A stretch of DNA of 64,000 bases from Streptomyces sp. NBC_00390 (GTDB taxonomy: Bacteria; Actinomycetota; Actinomycetes; Streptomycetales; Streptomycetaceae): the NCBI RefSeq assembly GCF_036057275.1, contig NZ_CP107945.1, positions 3,100,001-3,164,000 on the forward strand, read 5' to 3'. A program made the position numbers and the translations under genes. Below are positions 21,332-30,846 of the stretch, one piece after another. The notes under the pieces were generated by a model, which did not search any database, was not told the DNA's origin, and saw nothing but the letters and a program-made list of their open reading frames with translations. Each line of letters opens with the position of its first letter. Positions within the stretch are counted from its first letter, which is position 1.

Positions 21332-23649
21332 GCGCCCGGACCTGGCCGCGGGACCTGCTCATGGGCGCCAAGTTCTCCGTGACCGGGGGCCGGGAGGGGT
21401 GGGCACGGACCCTGCTGACCGCCGTCGGAGTCGGCCTCGGCGTGGCCCTGCTGCTCTTCACCACCGCCATCCCCAGTGCCCTCGAGGCCCGTACGGACCG
21501 GACCGACACCCGCAACACCTACACCGTGGCCGAGCAGGCCGGCGACGACACCCTGCTCATCACCCAGAACGACAGCACCTTCCACGAGCGGAACGTCGTG
21601 AGCCGGCTGGTGCGCCCGCAGGGCGACGAGGCCCCGCTGCCTCCCGGGCTGAGCCGCTTCCCCGGCCCCGGCGAGATGATGGTCTCCCCGGCGCTCGCCG
21701 CGCTCCTCGACTCCTCCGAGGGCAAGCTGCTGGAGCCCCGCCTGCCGTACAAGAACGTCGGCACCATCGCGGAAGAGGGCCTTATCGGCCCCAACGAACT
21801 GGCGTACTACGCCGGCAGCAGCACCATCGAGGCGGGCGAGGACTTCGTCCAGCAGATCAACGGCTTCGGTGACGCGCCGCCGAAGGAGCCCTGGGACCCC
21901 GTCCTCCTGCTGCTCGTCCTGATCATCTTCGTCGTGCTGCTGCTTCCCGTGGCCGTCTTCATCGCCGCCGCGGTCCGCTTCGGCGGCGAACGCCGCGACC
22001 GGAGGCTGGCCGCACTGCGGCTGGTCGGCGCGGACGGGGCGACGACCCGCAGGATCGCGGCGGGCGAGGCGCTGGCCGGCGCCGTGCTCGGACTGCTCGT
22101 CGGGCTCGCCCTCTTCTTCGCCGGACGCCAACTGGTCGACCGGTTCGGCATCCTGGAGACCGGGATCTACCCCTCGGACCTCAACCCGAGCCCGACGCTC
22201 ACCCTCCTCGTCGCCGTGGCCGTGCCCGTCGCCTCCGTGGCCGTCACGCTCTTCACGATGCGCGGCGTCGTCATCGAACCGCTGGGCGTGGTCCGCGTCT
22301 CCAGGCCCCCGCGGCGGCGGCTGTGGTGGCGGCTGCTGATGCCGCTGGCCGGTCTGGCGCTCCTCTACCCGATGATCGGGCAGGACGAGGACGAGCAGTT
22401 CAACCAGTGGCAGGTCACCGGAGGCGTGGTCCTGCTCCTCGTCGGCATCACCGCCCTGCTGCCCTGGCTGGTCGAGTTCGCCGTGACCCGGCTCGGCGGC
22501 GGCTCCGTCTCGTGGCAGCTCGCCGTCCGCCGCCTCCAGCTGGGCAATGGCATCGCCGTCCGCCCGGTCAACGGCATCGCCGTGGCGGTGGCGGGGGCGA
22601 TCGCCCTGCAGTCCCTGTTCACCGGTGTGGAGAGCCAGTACACCAAGCCCACGGGCGCCGACCTCGAACGCGCGCAGCTCCAGGTGCTCGCCCCCTCCCA
22701 GGTGGCGGGCTCCCGGATGCCGGAGATCGTCGAGCACATCTCCTCCGCGACGGGCGTCAAGCACGCCGTGTCCCTCGCCTCGACGGAACTCGGCGACAAG
22801 GCCCGCAACCCCGACTCGTTCGTCCCGCTCACCGTCGCCGACTGCGTCTCACTGCGGGAGATCGCCCGGCTCAGCACGTGCGAGGAGGGGGACGTGTTCC
22901 TGCTCCGGCCGGACCCGAAGCTGTCCGAAGCCGGGCTCGGCGCGAAGCCCGGCCAGAAGGGCTTCCTCAACCCGCACACCGACGACGACGCACAGCGCGA
23001 GGCGGTCGCCTGGACGGTCCCGGCGGACGCCCCCACCGTGGACGTTCGCCACGACCCCACCGGCTACGCGCGCGGCGGCATCATCGCCACCCCGTCCGCG
23101 CTGCCCGAGCTCGCCGGGGACAGCCTCAGCCACACCACCTACGTCACCCTCGACGAGAGCGTGCCCGACGCCGTCGAGCACGCCCGGAACGCGATCGCCC
23201 AGGCCGACCCGATGCTGGTGCCGATGACCCTGCGGGCGATCCAGGTCAACGACCGCTTCGCCTCCGTGCAGCGGGGCCTGATGATCGGCTCGACCGCGGT
23301 GCTGCTGCTGATCGGGGCCAGCCTCTTCGTCTCCCAGATGGAACAGCTGCGGGAACGCAGGAAGCTGCTCGCGGCGCTCGTCGCCTTCGGCACCCGCCGC
23401 CGCACCCTCGGCGCCTCGGTCCTCTGGCAGACCGCCGTCCCGATCCTGCTCGGCCTCGCCCTCGCCTGTACGACCGGGCTCGCCCTCGGCGCGGTCCTGC
23501 TGCGCATGGTGAACCGCCCGGTGAGCGTCGACTGGGGCTCCGTGGCCGCGATGACCGGCATCGGCGCGGCCGTGGTCCTCGTCGTGACCGCACTCAGCCT
23601 GCCGCCGCTGTGGCGGATGATGCGGCCGGAGGGTCTGCGGACGGAGTAG
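21328..23649 (+). CDS. FtsX-like ABC transporter permease
   Basis: 773 residues with two FtsX/MacB-type units. About ten hydrophobic segments are seen: one near residue 25-45, a group of three near 190-310, three more at about 330-430, and three near the C-terminus (for example STAVLLLIGASLFVSQM and ILLGLALACTTGLALGAVLL). Large extracellular stretches lie between (about 50-185 and 435-640). Conserved VLWQ- and RRxRLAALRLVGA-type coupling segments appear (RRDRRLAALRLVGAD; ALVAFGTRRRTLG). It starts within the ATPase stop. Together with PadR this forms a self-regulated exporter operon ending at a hairpin. Confidence 0.92.
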   Translation: MSARTWPRDLLMGAKFSVTGGREGWARTLLTAVGVGLGVALLLFTTAIPSALEARTDRTDTRNTYTVAEQAGDDTLLITQNDSTFHERNVVSRLVRPQGDEAPLPPGLSRFPGPGEMMVSPALAALLDSSEGKLLEPRLPYKNVGTIAEEGLIGPNELAYYAGSSTIEAGEDFVQQINGFGDAPPKEPWDPVLLLLVLIIFVVLLLPVAVFIAAAVRFGGERRDRRLAALRLVGADGATTRRIAAGEALAGAVLGLLVGLALFFAGRQLVDRFGILETGIYPSDLNPSPTLTLLVAVAVPVASVAVTLFTMRGVVIEPLGVVRVSRPPRRRLWWRLLMPLAGLALLYPMIGQDEDEQFNQWQVTGGVVLLLVGITALLPWLVEFAVTRLGGGSVSWQLAVRRLQLGNGIAVRPVNGIAVAVAGAIALQSLFTGVESQYTKPTGADLERAQLQVLAPSQVAGSRMPEIVEHISSATGVKHAVSLASTELGDKARNPDSFVPLTVADCVSLREIARLSTCEEGDVFLLRPDPKLSEAGLGAKPGQKGFLNPHTDDDAQREAVAWTVPADAPTVDVRHDPTGYARGGIIATPSALPELAGDSLSHTTYVTLDESVPDAVEHARNAIAQADPMLVPMTLRAIQVNDRFASVQRGLMIGSTAVLLLIGASLFVSQMEQLRERRKLLAALVAFGTRRRTLGASVLWQTAVPILLGLALACTTGLALGAVLLRMVNRPVSVDWGSVAAMTGIGAAVVLVVTALSLPPLWRMMRPEGLRTE

Positions 23650-23660
23650 CGTCCCCGCCC

Positions 23661-23707
23661 GCACCACGGTGCGGTTCTTCCCTGAGGGAGGGACCGCACG
23701 GTGGTGC
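23661..23707 (+). terminator. Hairpin after the PadR-ABC operon
   Basis: GCACCACGGTGCGGT pairs with ACCGCACGGTGGTGC (one mismatch) around a 17-base loop that itself contains CCCT/AGGG pairing. It lies 11 bases after the permease stop. Confidence 0.75.
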
Positions 23708-23900
23708 GAAGTGAGGAGGGATCAGATCCCCTCGTACAGGGCGGTGTCCCCGAGCGCGTACAACCGCGGTGCAGCCCATGCTCGCGCAAGCCACCGTGCC
23801 GCACGGTGCCGCGGCCGGTGGTCGCTGCCGACCGCCGGACGATGCCCCGGTCTGCCGCAGCGAGCGCGGCCTTGCGGATACCGCAGGTCCCGGGACACGG

Positions 23901-24881
23901 TCACGTACCTGAGGCGGACAGCATCCGCACCGGGAGTCCCGCGAGGGCCTCCCTGAGGGCGTCCGCGAACTCCTCGAACTCGCCCTGCCGGGCCGCCCCG
24001 GCGCGCATCGCCAGGGCGACACGGCGCGCGGGGGCCGGATCGGTGAAGTACCCGGTCACCAGGTGGTCGTTGCGGCCCGTCTCGACCTGGACGGCGGTGC
24101 GCGGCAGAAGCGTCACGCCCAGCCCGCCCGCGACCAGCTGGACCAGCGTCGAGAGGCCGGCCGCGGTCGTGGTGACCGGGGCGCCCTCCGTGCGGCCCGC
24201 CTCTCGGCAGATGTCGAGGGCTTGGTCACGCAGGCAGTGCCCCTCGTCGAGCAGCAGCAGCGGAAGCTCCTTCAGCGCCTCGCGCGGAATGTCATGGCGG
24301 CCGCCGAGCCAGTGCTCCTGCGCCGTCACCAGGACGAAGTCCTCGTCGAAGAGGGGAAGTTCGATCACGCCCGGCACCCCGAGCGGCACCGCGAGCAGCA
24401 GCAGGTCGAGCCGCCCGCCGGACAGTCCCTCCAGCAGCGACGAGGTCTGCTCCTCGTGCACTTGGAGGTCCAGCTCCGGGTAGCGCTGGTGCACCAGCCG
24501 CAGCACGCTCGGCAGCAGATAGGGCGCGACCGTCGGGATCACGCCCAGCCTCAGCACGCCGGTGAACGGGGCCCGCACCGCATCGGCCTCCTCCAGCAGC
24601 TCCCCGACCGCGTCGAGGACGGCCTTCGCACGGACCGCGAGCCGCTCTCCGGCGGGCGACAGCAGCACCTTGCGCGTCGTACGCTCCAGCAGCTGGACAC
24701 CCAGTGCCTCCTCCAGCGCCGACACGGCTCCGGACAGGGCGGGCTGACTCATCCCGATTGCGGTGGCTGCGTCCCGGAAGTGCAGATGCTCCGCCACGGC
24801 GGCGAAGGCACGCAACTGCGCCAGGCTGGGCTGCTTCCCGGGCTGTTTGCCCCGGTTCGCCGTATGCGGTCCCGCAGTCAT
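23901..24881 (-). CDS. oxyR: Hydrogen-peroxide-sensing LysR regulator OxyR
   Basis: 326 residues. The N-terminal LysR helix-turn-helix is visible in FRDAATAIGMSQPALSGAVSALE (about 35-57, cited by position). A substrate-like regulatory domain contains the redox pair Cys216 and Cys225 in GHCLRDQALDIC, matching the OxyR disulfide switch. The gene faces ahpC, the classic actinobacterial arrangement in which OxyR controls ahpCD. The ATG at 24881 is used; a GTG at 24890 is possible. Oxidation forms a Cys216-Cys225 bond and alters binding in the shared intergenic region. Confidence 0.95.
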   Translation of the reverse strand: MTAGPHTANRGKQPGKQPSLAQLRAFAAVAEHLHFRDAATAIGMSQPALSGAVSALEEALGVQLLERTTRKVLLSPAGERLAVRAKAVLDAVGELLEEADAVRAPFTGVLRLGVIPTVAPYLLPSVLRLVHQRYPELDLQVHEEQTSSLLEGLSGGRLDLLLLAVPLGVPGVIELPLFDEDFVLVTAQEHWLGGRHDIPREALKELPLLLLDEGHCLRDQALDICREAGRTEGAPVTTTAAGLSTLVQLVAGGLGVTLLPRTAVQVETGRNDHLVTGYFTDPAPARRVALAMRAGAARQGEFEEFADALREALAGLPVRMLSASGT

Positions 24882-24890
24882 CGCCGCCAC

Positions 24891-25022
24891 TGATAAGCAC
24901 CTCCGATCACGATGACCAAGTCTAGCTATTTCTTCGATCAATGCACTCTGTGCCAGGATCACGATCTGTCCAACCCCGCGGAAGTCCCCAAAAAGGAAAC
25001 TTCCACTTTGCAAGGAGAGCGC
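24891..25022. promoter_or_regulatory. oxyR-ahpC divergent control region
   Basis: 132 bases, noticeably AT-richer than the flanks (for example CTAGCTATTTCTTCGATCAA). It is expected to hold both promoters and the OxyR site by analogy with characterised oxyR-ahpC pairs. No unambiguous perfect palindrome was found, so exact binding positions are not assigned. Confidence 0.6.
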
Positions 25023-25577
25023 GTGCTCACTGTCGGTGACCAGTTCCCCACGTTCGATCTGACTGCCTGTGTGTCGCTGGAGAGCGGCGAGGAGTTCGAG
25101 CAGATCAACCACAAGTCCTACGAGGGCAAGTGGAAGGTCGTGTTCGCGTGGCCCAAGGACTTCACCTTCGTCTGCCCGACCGAGATCGCCGCTTTCGGCA
25201 AGCTGAACGACGAGTTCGCCGACCGTGACGCCCAGGTCCTCGGCTTCTCCGGCGACTCCGAGTTCGTCCATCACGCCTGGCGCAAGGACCACGCCGACCT
25301 GCGTGACCTGCCCTTCCCGATGATGGCCGACTCCAAGCACGAGCTGATGCGCGACCTTGGCATCGAGGGCGAGGACGGCTTCGCCCAGCGCGCCGTCTTC
25401 ATCGTCGACCCGAACAACGAGATCCAGTTCACGATGGTGACCGCCGGCTCCGTCGGCCGTAACCCCAAGGAGGTCCTGCGGGTGCTGGACGCCCTGCAGA
25501 CCGACGAGCTGTGCCCGTGCAACTGGACCAAGGGCGAGAACACCCTGGACCCGGTCAAGCTGCTCTCGGGCGAGTGA
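25023..25577 (+). CDS. ahpC: Alkyl hydroperoxide reductase C (2-Cys peroxiredoxin)
   Basis: 184 residues. Reduces peroxides and peroxynitrite. Peroxidatic Cys51 is in [14 protein letters not shown] and the resolving cysteine is in ELCPCNW (Cys164/166), an arrangement typical of actinobacterial AhpC, which is recycled by AhpD. The GTG at 25023 has AAGGAGAG upstream; the frame open before it belongs to the control region. The stop is five bases from ahpD, so the pair is an operon, divergent from oxyR. Confidence 0.96.
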   Translation: MLTVGDQFPTFDLTACVSLESGEEFEQINHKSYEGKWKVVFAWPKDFTFVCPTEIAAFGKLNDEFADRDAQVLGFSGDSEFVHHAWRKDHADLRDLPFPMMADSKHELMRDLGIEGEDGFAQRAVFIVDPNNEIQFTMVTAGSVGRNPKEVLRVLDALQTDELCPCNWTKGENTLDPVKLLSGE

Positions 25578-25582
25578 CCGGT

Positions 25583-26116
25583 ATGGCTCTGGATGAACTG
25601 AAGTCCGCCGTACCGGACTTCGCCAAGGACCTGAAGCTGAACCTCGGGTCGGTCATCGGCAACAGCGACCTTCCGCAGCAGCAGCTGTGGGGCACCGTGC
25701 TGGCCTGCGCGATCGCGTCGCGCTCGCCGAAGGTGCTCAAGGAGCTGGGGCCGGAGGCCAAGGCCAACCTCTCCCCGGAGGCGTACACCGCCGCCAAGTC
25801 CGCCGCCGCGATCATGGCGATGAACAACGTCTTCTACCGGACCCGGCACCTGCTGTCGGACCCGGAGTACGGGACGCTGCGCGCCGGTCTGCGGATGAAC
25901 GTCATCGGCAACCCGGGCGTGGAGAAGGTCGACTTCGAGCTGTGGTCGCTGGCCGTCTCCGCGATCAACGGCTGCGGGCAGTGCCTGGACTCGCACGAGC
26001 AGGTGCTGCGCAAGGCCGGTGTCGACCGCGAGACGATCCAGGAGGCCGTCAAGATCGCCTCGGTGATCCAGGCCGTGGGCACGACGCTGGACGCGGAAGC
26101 CCTCCTGGCCGAGTAG
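25583..26116 (+). CDS. ahpD: Alkyl hydroperoxide reductase AhpD
   Basis: 177 residues. A thioredoxin-like disulfide reductase that regenerates AhpC. The active-site pair is Cys131 and Cys134 in [13 protein letters not shown], followed by the conserved His138. All-helical AhpD family protein, alanine-rich N-terminus. It follows ahpC by five bases and ends before a strong bidirectional hairpin. In mycobacteria AhpD passes electrons from dihydrolipoamide systems; the same is inferred here. Confidence 0.96.
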   Translation: MALDELKSAVPDFAKDLKLNLGSVIGNSDLPQQQLWGTVLACAIASRSPKVLKELGPEAKANLSPEAYTAAKSAAAIMAMNNVFYRTRHLLSDPEYGTLRAGLRMNVIGNPGVEKVDFELWSLAVSAINGCGQCLDSHEQVLRKAGVDRETIQEAVKIASVIQAVGTTLDAEALLAE

Positions 26117-26125
26117 GGCAGGTAC

Positions 26126-26172
26126 GAAAGGGGCCCTGTCCACTCCGGTCCGGAGCGGGCAGGGCCCCTTTC
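26126..26172. terminator. Bidirectional hairpin terminator
   Basis: GAAAGGGGCCCTGTCC pairs with GGGCAGGGCCCCTTTC (one G-T pair), with a further CTCCGG/CCGGAG stem in the loop. It lies between convergent ahpD and the membrane protein gene. Confidence 0.88.
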
Positions 26173-26174
26173 GT

Positions 26175-26969
26175 TCATTTCTTCAGCTCGGCCATGAGGG
26201 ACCTCATGTCGTTGACCATCAAGGGCGTGATCCCCGACAGGTCATCCGTGTCCTCGCCGTCCTCGCCGCCCTCGCCGTCCAGGTCGCCCTCGTATCCGGC
26301 AGACGCGTGGAGAGCGAAAACCGCCTGGCCGTCCAGCACATGCATGGTCGGGTCTCCGTCGGGCCCGTCCTTGACGACCAGGGCACGCTCGCCCAGTCCC
26401 TGCACGTCCTCGATCTTGATGTCGGATCCCGGGAAGAAGTGCTCCGCCCTCACCGCGGCTTCGAACTCCGGCCCCGGGTCGGTCTTCTTGTGGAGCACGT
26501 ACTCCACCCAGACGCTCGCCGGCTGGCCCTCGTAGGCGTCGTCACCGACATCGACCGGCACTTCCTCCTCCCCCAGGTCGGCGTAGCAGCTCGCCTTGCT
26601 CAGGCTCTGGTGGTCCGACGACGCGGGCGACTTCGAGTGCATCGCGCCGAGTTCCGAGGTCAGGGACGCCAGCTTCGCGTCCTCGCACAGATCCTTGCTC
26701 GCCCGGTATCCGCCCAGGTCCGGGTCCGGCGTTCCGTACGCGTACAGCCCGCCGGCCCACACCGCCGACGCCACCACCGCACCGCCGAGCGCCCAGAGCC
26801 AGGCCGGGCCGGGCGCCCGCCGTCCGCCCGGGCCCCCGCCCGGACGTGCGTCGCCGTCGTCCCCCACCGTCTCGGTACTGCCGCCGTCCGCCGCCGGGGC
26901 GGACCGCGGGCCGGGAAGCTCCGCGGCCCCGAACGACTGCTCCCCCACCAACTCCGGTTCGGATATCAC
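26175..26969 (-). CDS. Single-pass membrane protein, unknown function
   Basis: 264 residues. A disordered acidic/Pro/Gly-rich N-terminus (1-70) precedes one transmembrane helix (AWLWALGGAVVASAVWAGGLY, about 72-92, cited by position). The extracytoplasmic domain has two cysteines (DLCEDAKL and KASCYADLG) that could form a disulfide. It contains an EGGEDGEDTDDLSG acidic stretch near the end. The GTG start overlaps the upstream permease stop as GTGA (26966-26969), so expression is translationally coupled to the AI-2E-type permease. No family was recognised; it may be an accessory subunit or substrate-binding partner of that permease. Confidence 0.72.
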   Translation of the reverse strand: MISEPELVGEQSFGAAELPGPRSAPAADGGSTETVGDDGDARPGGGPGGRRAPGPAWLWALGGAVVASAVWAGGLYAYGTPDPDLGGYRASKDLCEDAKLASLTSELGAMHSKSPASSDHQSLSKASCYADLGEEEVPVDVGDDAYEGQPASVWVEYVLHKKTDPGPEFEAAVRAEHFFPGSDIKIEDVQGLGERALVVKDGPDGDPTMHVLDGQAVFALHASAGYEGDLDGEGGEDGEDTDDLSGITPLMVNDMRSLMAELKK

Positions 26970-28297
26970 TCCTGCTCCTCCGTCTTCGGACGGGCGCCCG
27001 GCGCCGGTCCCGCTGCCGGTGCGGCGTCGGTCGCCGTCGCGCCGTGCGGCTGCGGCGAGTACCGCAGCGCCTGTTCCTTGCCGTAGGCGCGCAGATAACC
27101 GACGACCGTGTTGGTCACGGCCACCAGCGGTACGGCCACCACCGCGCCGCCGATCCCGGCGGTCAGACCGCCCGCCGCGACCGCGAGGACCACGGCCAGC
27201 GGATGCACCCGCACCGCGCGCCCGAGGATGAACGGCTGCAGTACGTGGCCCTCGAGCTGCTGTACGGCGAGGACGACGATCAGCACCATCAGCGCGGTGA
27301 ACACGCCCTGGGTGACCAGCGCGACAACGACGGCGAGCGCCCCGGAGATCACGGCGCCGACGAGCGGGATGAACGCGAACAGGAAGATGAACACGGCGAG
27401 CGGTACGGCCAGCGGCACATCGAGGATGTAGATCCCCAGGCCGATGAAGATCGCGTCGATCAGCGCCACGAGCACCGTGCCGCGCACATACGCGGTCAGG
27501 GTGCGCCAGGCGCGCGGTCCCGCACCGGCAACGCCCTCCCGGGCCTGGGCCGGTACGAGCCCCAACACCCACTGCCAGACGCGCTTGCCGTCGTACAGCA
27601 GGAAGAGCGTGGAGAACATGGCCAGCAGTATCCCGGTGAGGATCTCGACCATCACGGTCACGCCCTGCAGACCCGCGGTCGTGATCTCCTCGGTGTTGGT
27701 GCCGATCGTGTCGCTGAGGTTCTGGGCGATGTCGTTGATCTGGCTCTCGGTGACATGGAACGGGCTGTCCAGCAGCCAGCGTTTGAGCTCCTCGATGCCG
27801 TCCCTGACACGGTCGGCGAGATTGTCGAGGTTGTCCATGACCTGCCAGACGACGAACCAGCCGACCAGTCCCATGACGGCGAAGCCGGAGATCGCCGTGA
27901 CGGCGGTGGCGAGCCCGCGCGGCAGGCCCAGCCTTCGGAGCCGGGCGACGGTGGGCTGGAGCATCGCCGTCACGAGCAGGGCCGCGACGAAGGCGAGCAC
28001 CACGAGCTGCACGGCGCTGATGACCCTCATCAACACCCAGAGCGTGCCTGCCAGGACGAGCAGCCGCCAGCCGGCCTCGGCCGCGACACGGATCCCCCAC
28101 GGGATCGCGGCGACGGGATCCGGGCGGGCCGCCACGGCGGGGGCGTACGCGGGCGGCGGCGGCACACGGTCCGGGGCGGGGGGCTGGACCTCGGGCACGC
28201 CCTCCTCGACCGCCTCCTTGCGGCGCTCGTCCCAGCGTTCTCCCATCCGGGTCAGCTCGGCACCCACTCGGCCGAGCCAGCCTGGAACCTTCGACAT
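26966..28297 (-). CDS. AI-2E family (PerM/TqsA-like) transporter
   Basis: 443 residues. An N-terminal cytoplasmic region rich in Pro/Ala is followed by about eight transmembrane helices in the AI-2E/UPF0118 pattern. Examples are VSAVQLVVLAFVAALLVTAML, VLVALIDAIFIGLGIYIL and VFIFLFAFIPLVGAVISGALA, and the conserved LVAVPLVAVTNT-like AVPLVAVTNTVVGYLRAYG closes the domain. Members include autoinducer-2 exporters and Na+(Li+)/H+ antiporters, so the substrate is open. The ATG at 28297 has GGAGGG shortly upstream. The downstream membrane protein is coupled by GTGA. Confidence 0.86.
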   Translation of the reverse strand: MSKVPGWLGRVGAELTRMGERWDERRKEAVEEGVPEVQPPAPDRVPPPPAYAPAVAARPDPVAAIPWGIRVAAEAGWRLLVLAGTLWVLMRVISAVQLVVLAFVAALLVTAMLQPTVARLRRLGLPRGLATAVTAISGFAVMGLVGWFVVWQVMDNLDNLADRVRDGIEELKRWLLDSPFHVTESQINDIAQNLSDTIGTNTEEITTAGLQGVTVMVEILTGILLAMFSTLFLLYDGKRVWQWVLGLVPAQAREGVAGAGPRAWRTLTAYVRGTVLVALIDAIFIGLGIYILDVPLAVPLAVFIFLFAFIPLVGAVISGALAVVVALVTQGVFTALMVLIVVLAVQQLEGHVLQPFILGRAVRVHPLAVVLAVAAGGLTAGIGGAVVAVPLVAVTNTVVGYLRAYGKEQALRYSPQPHGATATDAAPAAGPAPGARPKTEEQE

Positions 28298-28355
28298 GAT
28301 GCTCCCTCTCCCCCTGTCACTCCCCCCGGGAGTTTCCGACTGACCGTACACGCAC

Positions 28356-28388
28356 GGAGCCCCTCACCGTAGGACGGTGAGGGGCTCC
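28356..28388 (-). terminator. Hairpin terminator after the SLT-domain gene
   Basis: GGAGCCCCTCACCGT and its exact complement with a 3-base loop. It sits 23 bases after the SLT protein stop and before the permease gene on the same strand. Confidence 0.88.
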
Positions 28389-28411
28389 GGGAAGTTGAGC
28401 GTCTGCGGCGT

Positions 28412-29104
28412 CTAGTACCAGTGGTTGGCCTGCCAGAACGACCACGCGCCACAGGGGCTGCCGTAGCGGCTGTCCATGTAGTTCAGGCCCCACTTGATCT
28501 GGGTGGCCGGGTTGGTCTGCCAGTCCGCGCCGGCCGAGGCCATCTTGGAGCCCGGCAGCGCCTGGACGAGACCGTACGCGCCGGACGACGGGTTCTGCGC
28601 GCGGTAGTTCCAGGTCGACTCGTGGTTCACGATGTTGCTGAAGCACTGGAACTGGTCGGCAGGGACCATCTGCCGGGCCATCGCCTGTACCTGGGCGACG
28701 GTGTAGGAGCTCTGCGTCGCGAAGCTCGAAGCGTCGCGCACGGCAGTGCGGTTGGCGCGTGCCTCCGCCTCCTCGCGCTCACGCTCCGCCTTCTCCTCGG
28801 CGGCTTCCTTCTTCGCCTCGGCGGTCTTGGCGGCCTGGATACGAGCCGCTTCTTCGGCAGACCTCTTGGCGGCGTTGTCCGCGAGGGCAGCCTGCGTTTC
28901 GGCCTGCTGCGCCAGGGACGCCACCTGCACCTGGGCCTGCTCGCCCATGGGTATGTCTGCCAGGAGAGTCGCGTCGGCGGCAGACGCCTCGAGGTTGTCC
29001 CCCGCGGGCTGAGTGCTGCCCGACGCAACGCCCACTACGGCGCCGACGGTGGTGACCGCAGTGGCTGACGCCACCGCGAATCCCCGGACCGAGATCCGGC
29101 TCAC
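28412..29104 (-). CDS. Secreted transglycosylase-SLT-like cell-wall protein with coiled coil
   Basis: 230 residues. A signal peptide (about 1-30, VASATAVTTVGAVVGVASG) is followed by an Ala/Glu/Lys coiled coil (about 55-125, KTAEAKKEAAEEKAERERE). A C-terminal lysozyme-like SLT domain (about 150-230) contains CFSNIVNHESTWNYRAQN, with the probable catalytic Glu, then SGAYGLVQALPGSKM and WGLNYMDSRYGSPCGAW. It ends in the WY typical of this Streptomyces group. The GTG at 29104 has GGAAGG at the right distance; an ATG at 29131 is in frame. Probable role: peptidoglycan cleavage during growth or germination. A 425-base gene-free leader precedes it. Confidence 0.88.
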   Translation of the reverse strand: MSRISVRGFAVASATAVTTVGAVVGVASGSTQPAGDNLEASAADATLLADIPMGEQAQVQVASLAQQAETQAALADNAAKRSAEEAARIQAAKTAEAKKEAAEEKAEREREEAEARANRTAVRDASSFATQSSYTVAQVQAMARQMVPADQFQCFSNIVNHESTWNYRAQNPSSGAYGLVQALPGSKMASAGADWQTNPATQIKWGLNYMDSRYGSPCGAWSFWQANHWY

Positions 29105-29529
29105 ACGGTTTCCTTCCAGCACCGCCCGCATAGGTGACCTCGCGGGCGCGATCGTGCCCCTGACGCTGGCCTCCCCAATGCTTAGGTCACGGGAGGCACG
29201 GGCCCGGTGGGCAACTCCCCTGCGGGAGTGCCACGTGGTGCTCGCGGGCGGCATGCGACGGCGGGTCTTGAGTTGTGTGGTGCGGTGCACCTCTGGAGGT
29301 GCGGGTGTGTCACATGCGGGGCCTGACGGAAGCAAGACTCTGCCGGAAGGCGACACCGCAAGGCAATTCATCGTTGCGTGTGAAAGCTCACACCCCGTTT
29401 GTGCCAGGGGTTTTATGGAAACCGGCGGACAGCACGGCGCCACCCGGCTACGCTCTTGCGCTTCGCCGGGCGGCGCCAACCGACTTGTCCTGTTTGCCGG
29501 AAGAGCCCCCAGGCTCATTCCGGTCAGAA
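29105..29529 (-). other. Long untranslated leader/promoter region of the SLT-domain gene
   Basis: 425 bases without a supported gene. Read on the minus strand it holds several stems, including CGCCCGC/GCGGGCG at about 29112-29137 just before the start codon, CACTCCCGCAGGGGAGT near 29216-29232, and GCACCTCCAGAGGTGC near 29288-29303. Streptomyces genes for secreted lytic enzymes often carry a c-di-AMP (ydaO) riboswitch, but the canonical conserved segments could not be matched here. Confidence 0.45.
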
Positions 29530-30846
29530 CTACCCTTCTTCCAGCATTTCGGTCACCAGTGCCGCGATCTGTGAACGCTCGGAGCGGGTGAGGGTGACAT
29601 GCGCGAAGAGCGGATGCCCCTTCAACTTCTCGACCACGGCGACGACTCCGTCGTACCTCCCGACCCGCAGATTGTCGCGCTGCGCCACATCATGGGTGAG
29701 AACGACACGGGAATTGGCCCCGATACGGGACAGAACGGTCAGCAGGACGTTCCGCTCCAGCGACTGGGCCTCGTCGACGATGACAAACGCATCGTGCAGC
29801 GAGCGGCCGCGGATATGGGTGAGCGGCAGCACCTCGAGCATGCCGCGGCCCAGCACCTCCTCGATCACTTCACGGCCCGCCACAGCGGACAGCGTGTCGA
29901 AGACCGCCTGTGCCCAGGGGCTCATCTTCTCGGCCTCGGTGCCCGGCAGATAGCCGAGCTCCTGTCCGCCGACCGCGTACAGCGGCCGGAAGACCATCAC
30001 CTTCTGATGCTGCCTGCGCTCCAGGACCGCTTCGAGACCGGCGCACAGGGCCAGCGCCGACTTGCCGGTGCCGGCCCGGCCGCCCAGCGAGACGATGCCG
30101 ACCTCCTGGTCCAGCAGCAGGTCGAGCGCGATGCGCTGCTCGGCGCTGCGGCCGTGGATGCCGAACGCCTCCCGGTCACCGCGCACCAGCCGGACATTGC
30201 CCTCGGGCGTGACGCGGCCCAGCGCCTTGCCTCGCTCGGACTGCAGCACGAGGCCGGTGTGGACGGGCAGGTCGGCGGCCTCCGGGACATACAGCGTGTC
30301 CTCGCCGTACAGCAGATCGACCTGGTCCGCGGAGAGGGGCAGTTCGGCCATACCGGTCCATCCGGACGTGGTGATGGCCAGCTCCGCGCGGTACTCCTCG
30401 GCGAGCAGACCGACCGAGGACGCCTTGATGCGCAGGGGCAGGTCCTTGGAGACGACCGTGACGTCGTACCCCTCGGCCTGCAGATTGCGGGCGACCGCCA
30501 GAATCCGTGAGTCGTTGTCCCCCAGTCTGAAGCCGGCCGGAAGGACACCGGGATCGGAGTGGTTGAGCTCCACACGCAGCGTGCCGCCGAGGTCGCCCAT
30601 GGGGATGGGGGCGTCGAGGCGGCCGAACCGGATACGGAAGTCGTCCAGCAGGCGCAGTGCCTGCCGGGCGAAGTAGCCGAGCTCCGGATGGTGCCTCTTG
30701 GCCTCCAGTTCCGTGATCACCACGATCGGGAGCACGACCTCGTGCTCGTCGAAGCGGCTCAGGGCGTTCGGATCGGCCAGCAGGACGCTGGTGTCGAGAA
30801 CATAGGTGCGCCTGTCGGGCATGCGGCGCTTTGTGCTGTTCACCAC
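29530..30846 (-). CDS. PIN-PhoH fusion protein (PhoH2-like)
   Basis: 438 residues. An N-terminal PIN RNase domain (about 12-150) shows [22 protein letters not shown] and [10 protein letters not shown], whose acidic residues bind metal. A C-terminal PhoH P-loop ATPase (about 230-430) shows [18 protein letters not shown], the Walker B-like [13 protein letters not shown] and [17 protein letters not shown]. The domain pair matches PhoH2 proteins, which couple ATP-driven RNA unwinding to cleavage. No antitoxin-like PhoAT gene is seen directly upstream. Start is a GTG at 30846; an ATG at 30822 would give MPDRRTYV. Confidence 0.93.
   Translation of the reverse strand: MVNSTKRRMPDRRTYVLDTSVLLADPNALSRFDEHEVVLPIVVITELEAKRHHPELGYFARQALRLLDDFRIRFGRLDAPIPMGDLGGTLRVELNHSDPGVLPAGFRLGDNDSRILAVARNLQAEGYDVTVVSKDLPLRIKASSVGLLAEEYRAELAITTSGWTGMAELPLSADQVDLLYGEDTLYVPEAADLPVHTGLVLQSERGKALGRVTPEGNVRLVRGDREAFGIHGRSAEQRIALDLLLDQEVGIVSLGGRAGTGKSALALCAGLEAVLERRQHQKVMVFRPLYAVGGQELGYLPGTEAEKMSPWAQAVFDTLSAVAGREVIEEVLGRGMLEVLPLTHIRGRSLHDAFVIVDEAQSLERNVLLTVLSRIGANSRVVLTHDVAQRDNLRVGRYDGVVAVVEKLKGHPLFAHVTLTRSERSQIAALVTEMLEEG

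Noticed and set aside
23722..23904. 60-residue minus-strand frame after the ABC operon
   Set aside because: No ribosome site or recognised domain. It might be a fragment of an older gene, but the evidence is too weak to annotate.
29105..29529. c-di-AMP (ydaO) riboswitch in the SLT leader
   Set aside because: The conserved core segments could not be matched by eye, so only a structured leader is claimed.
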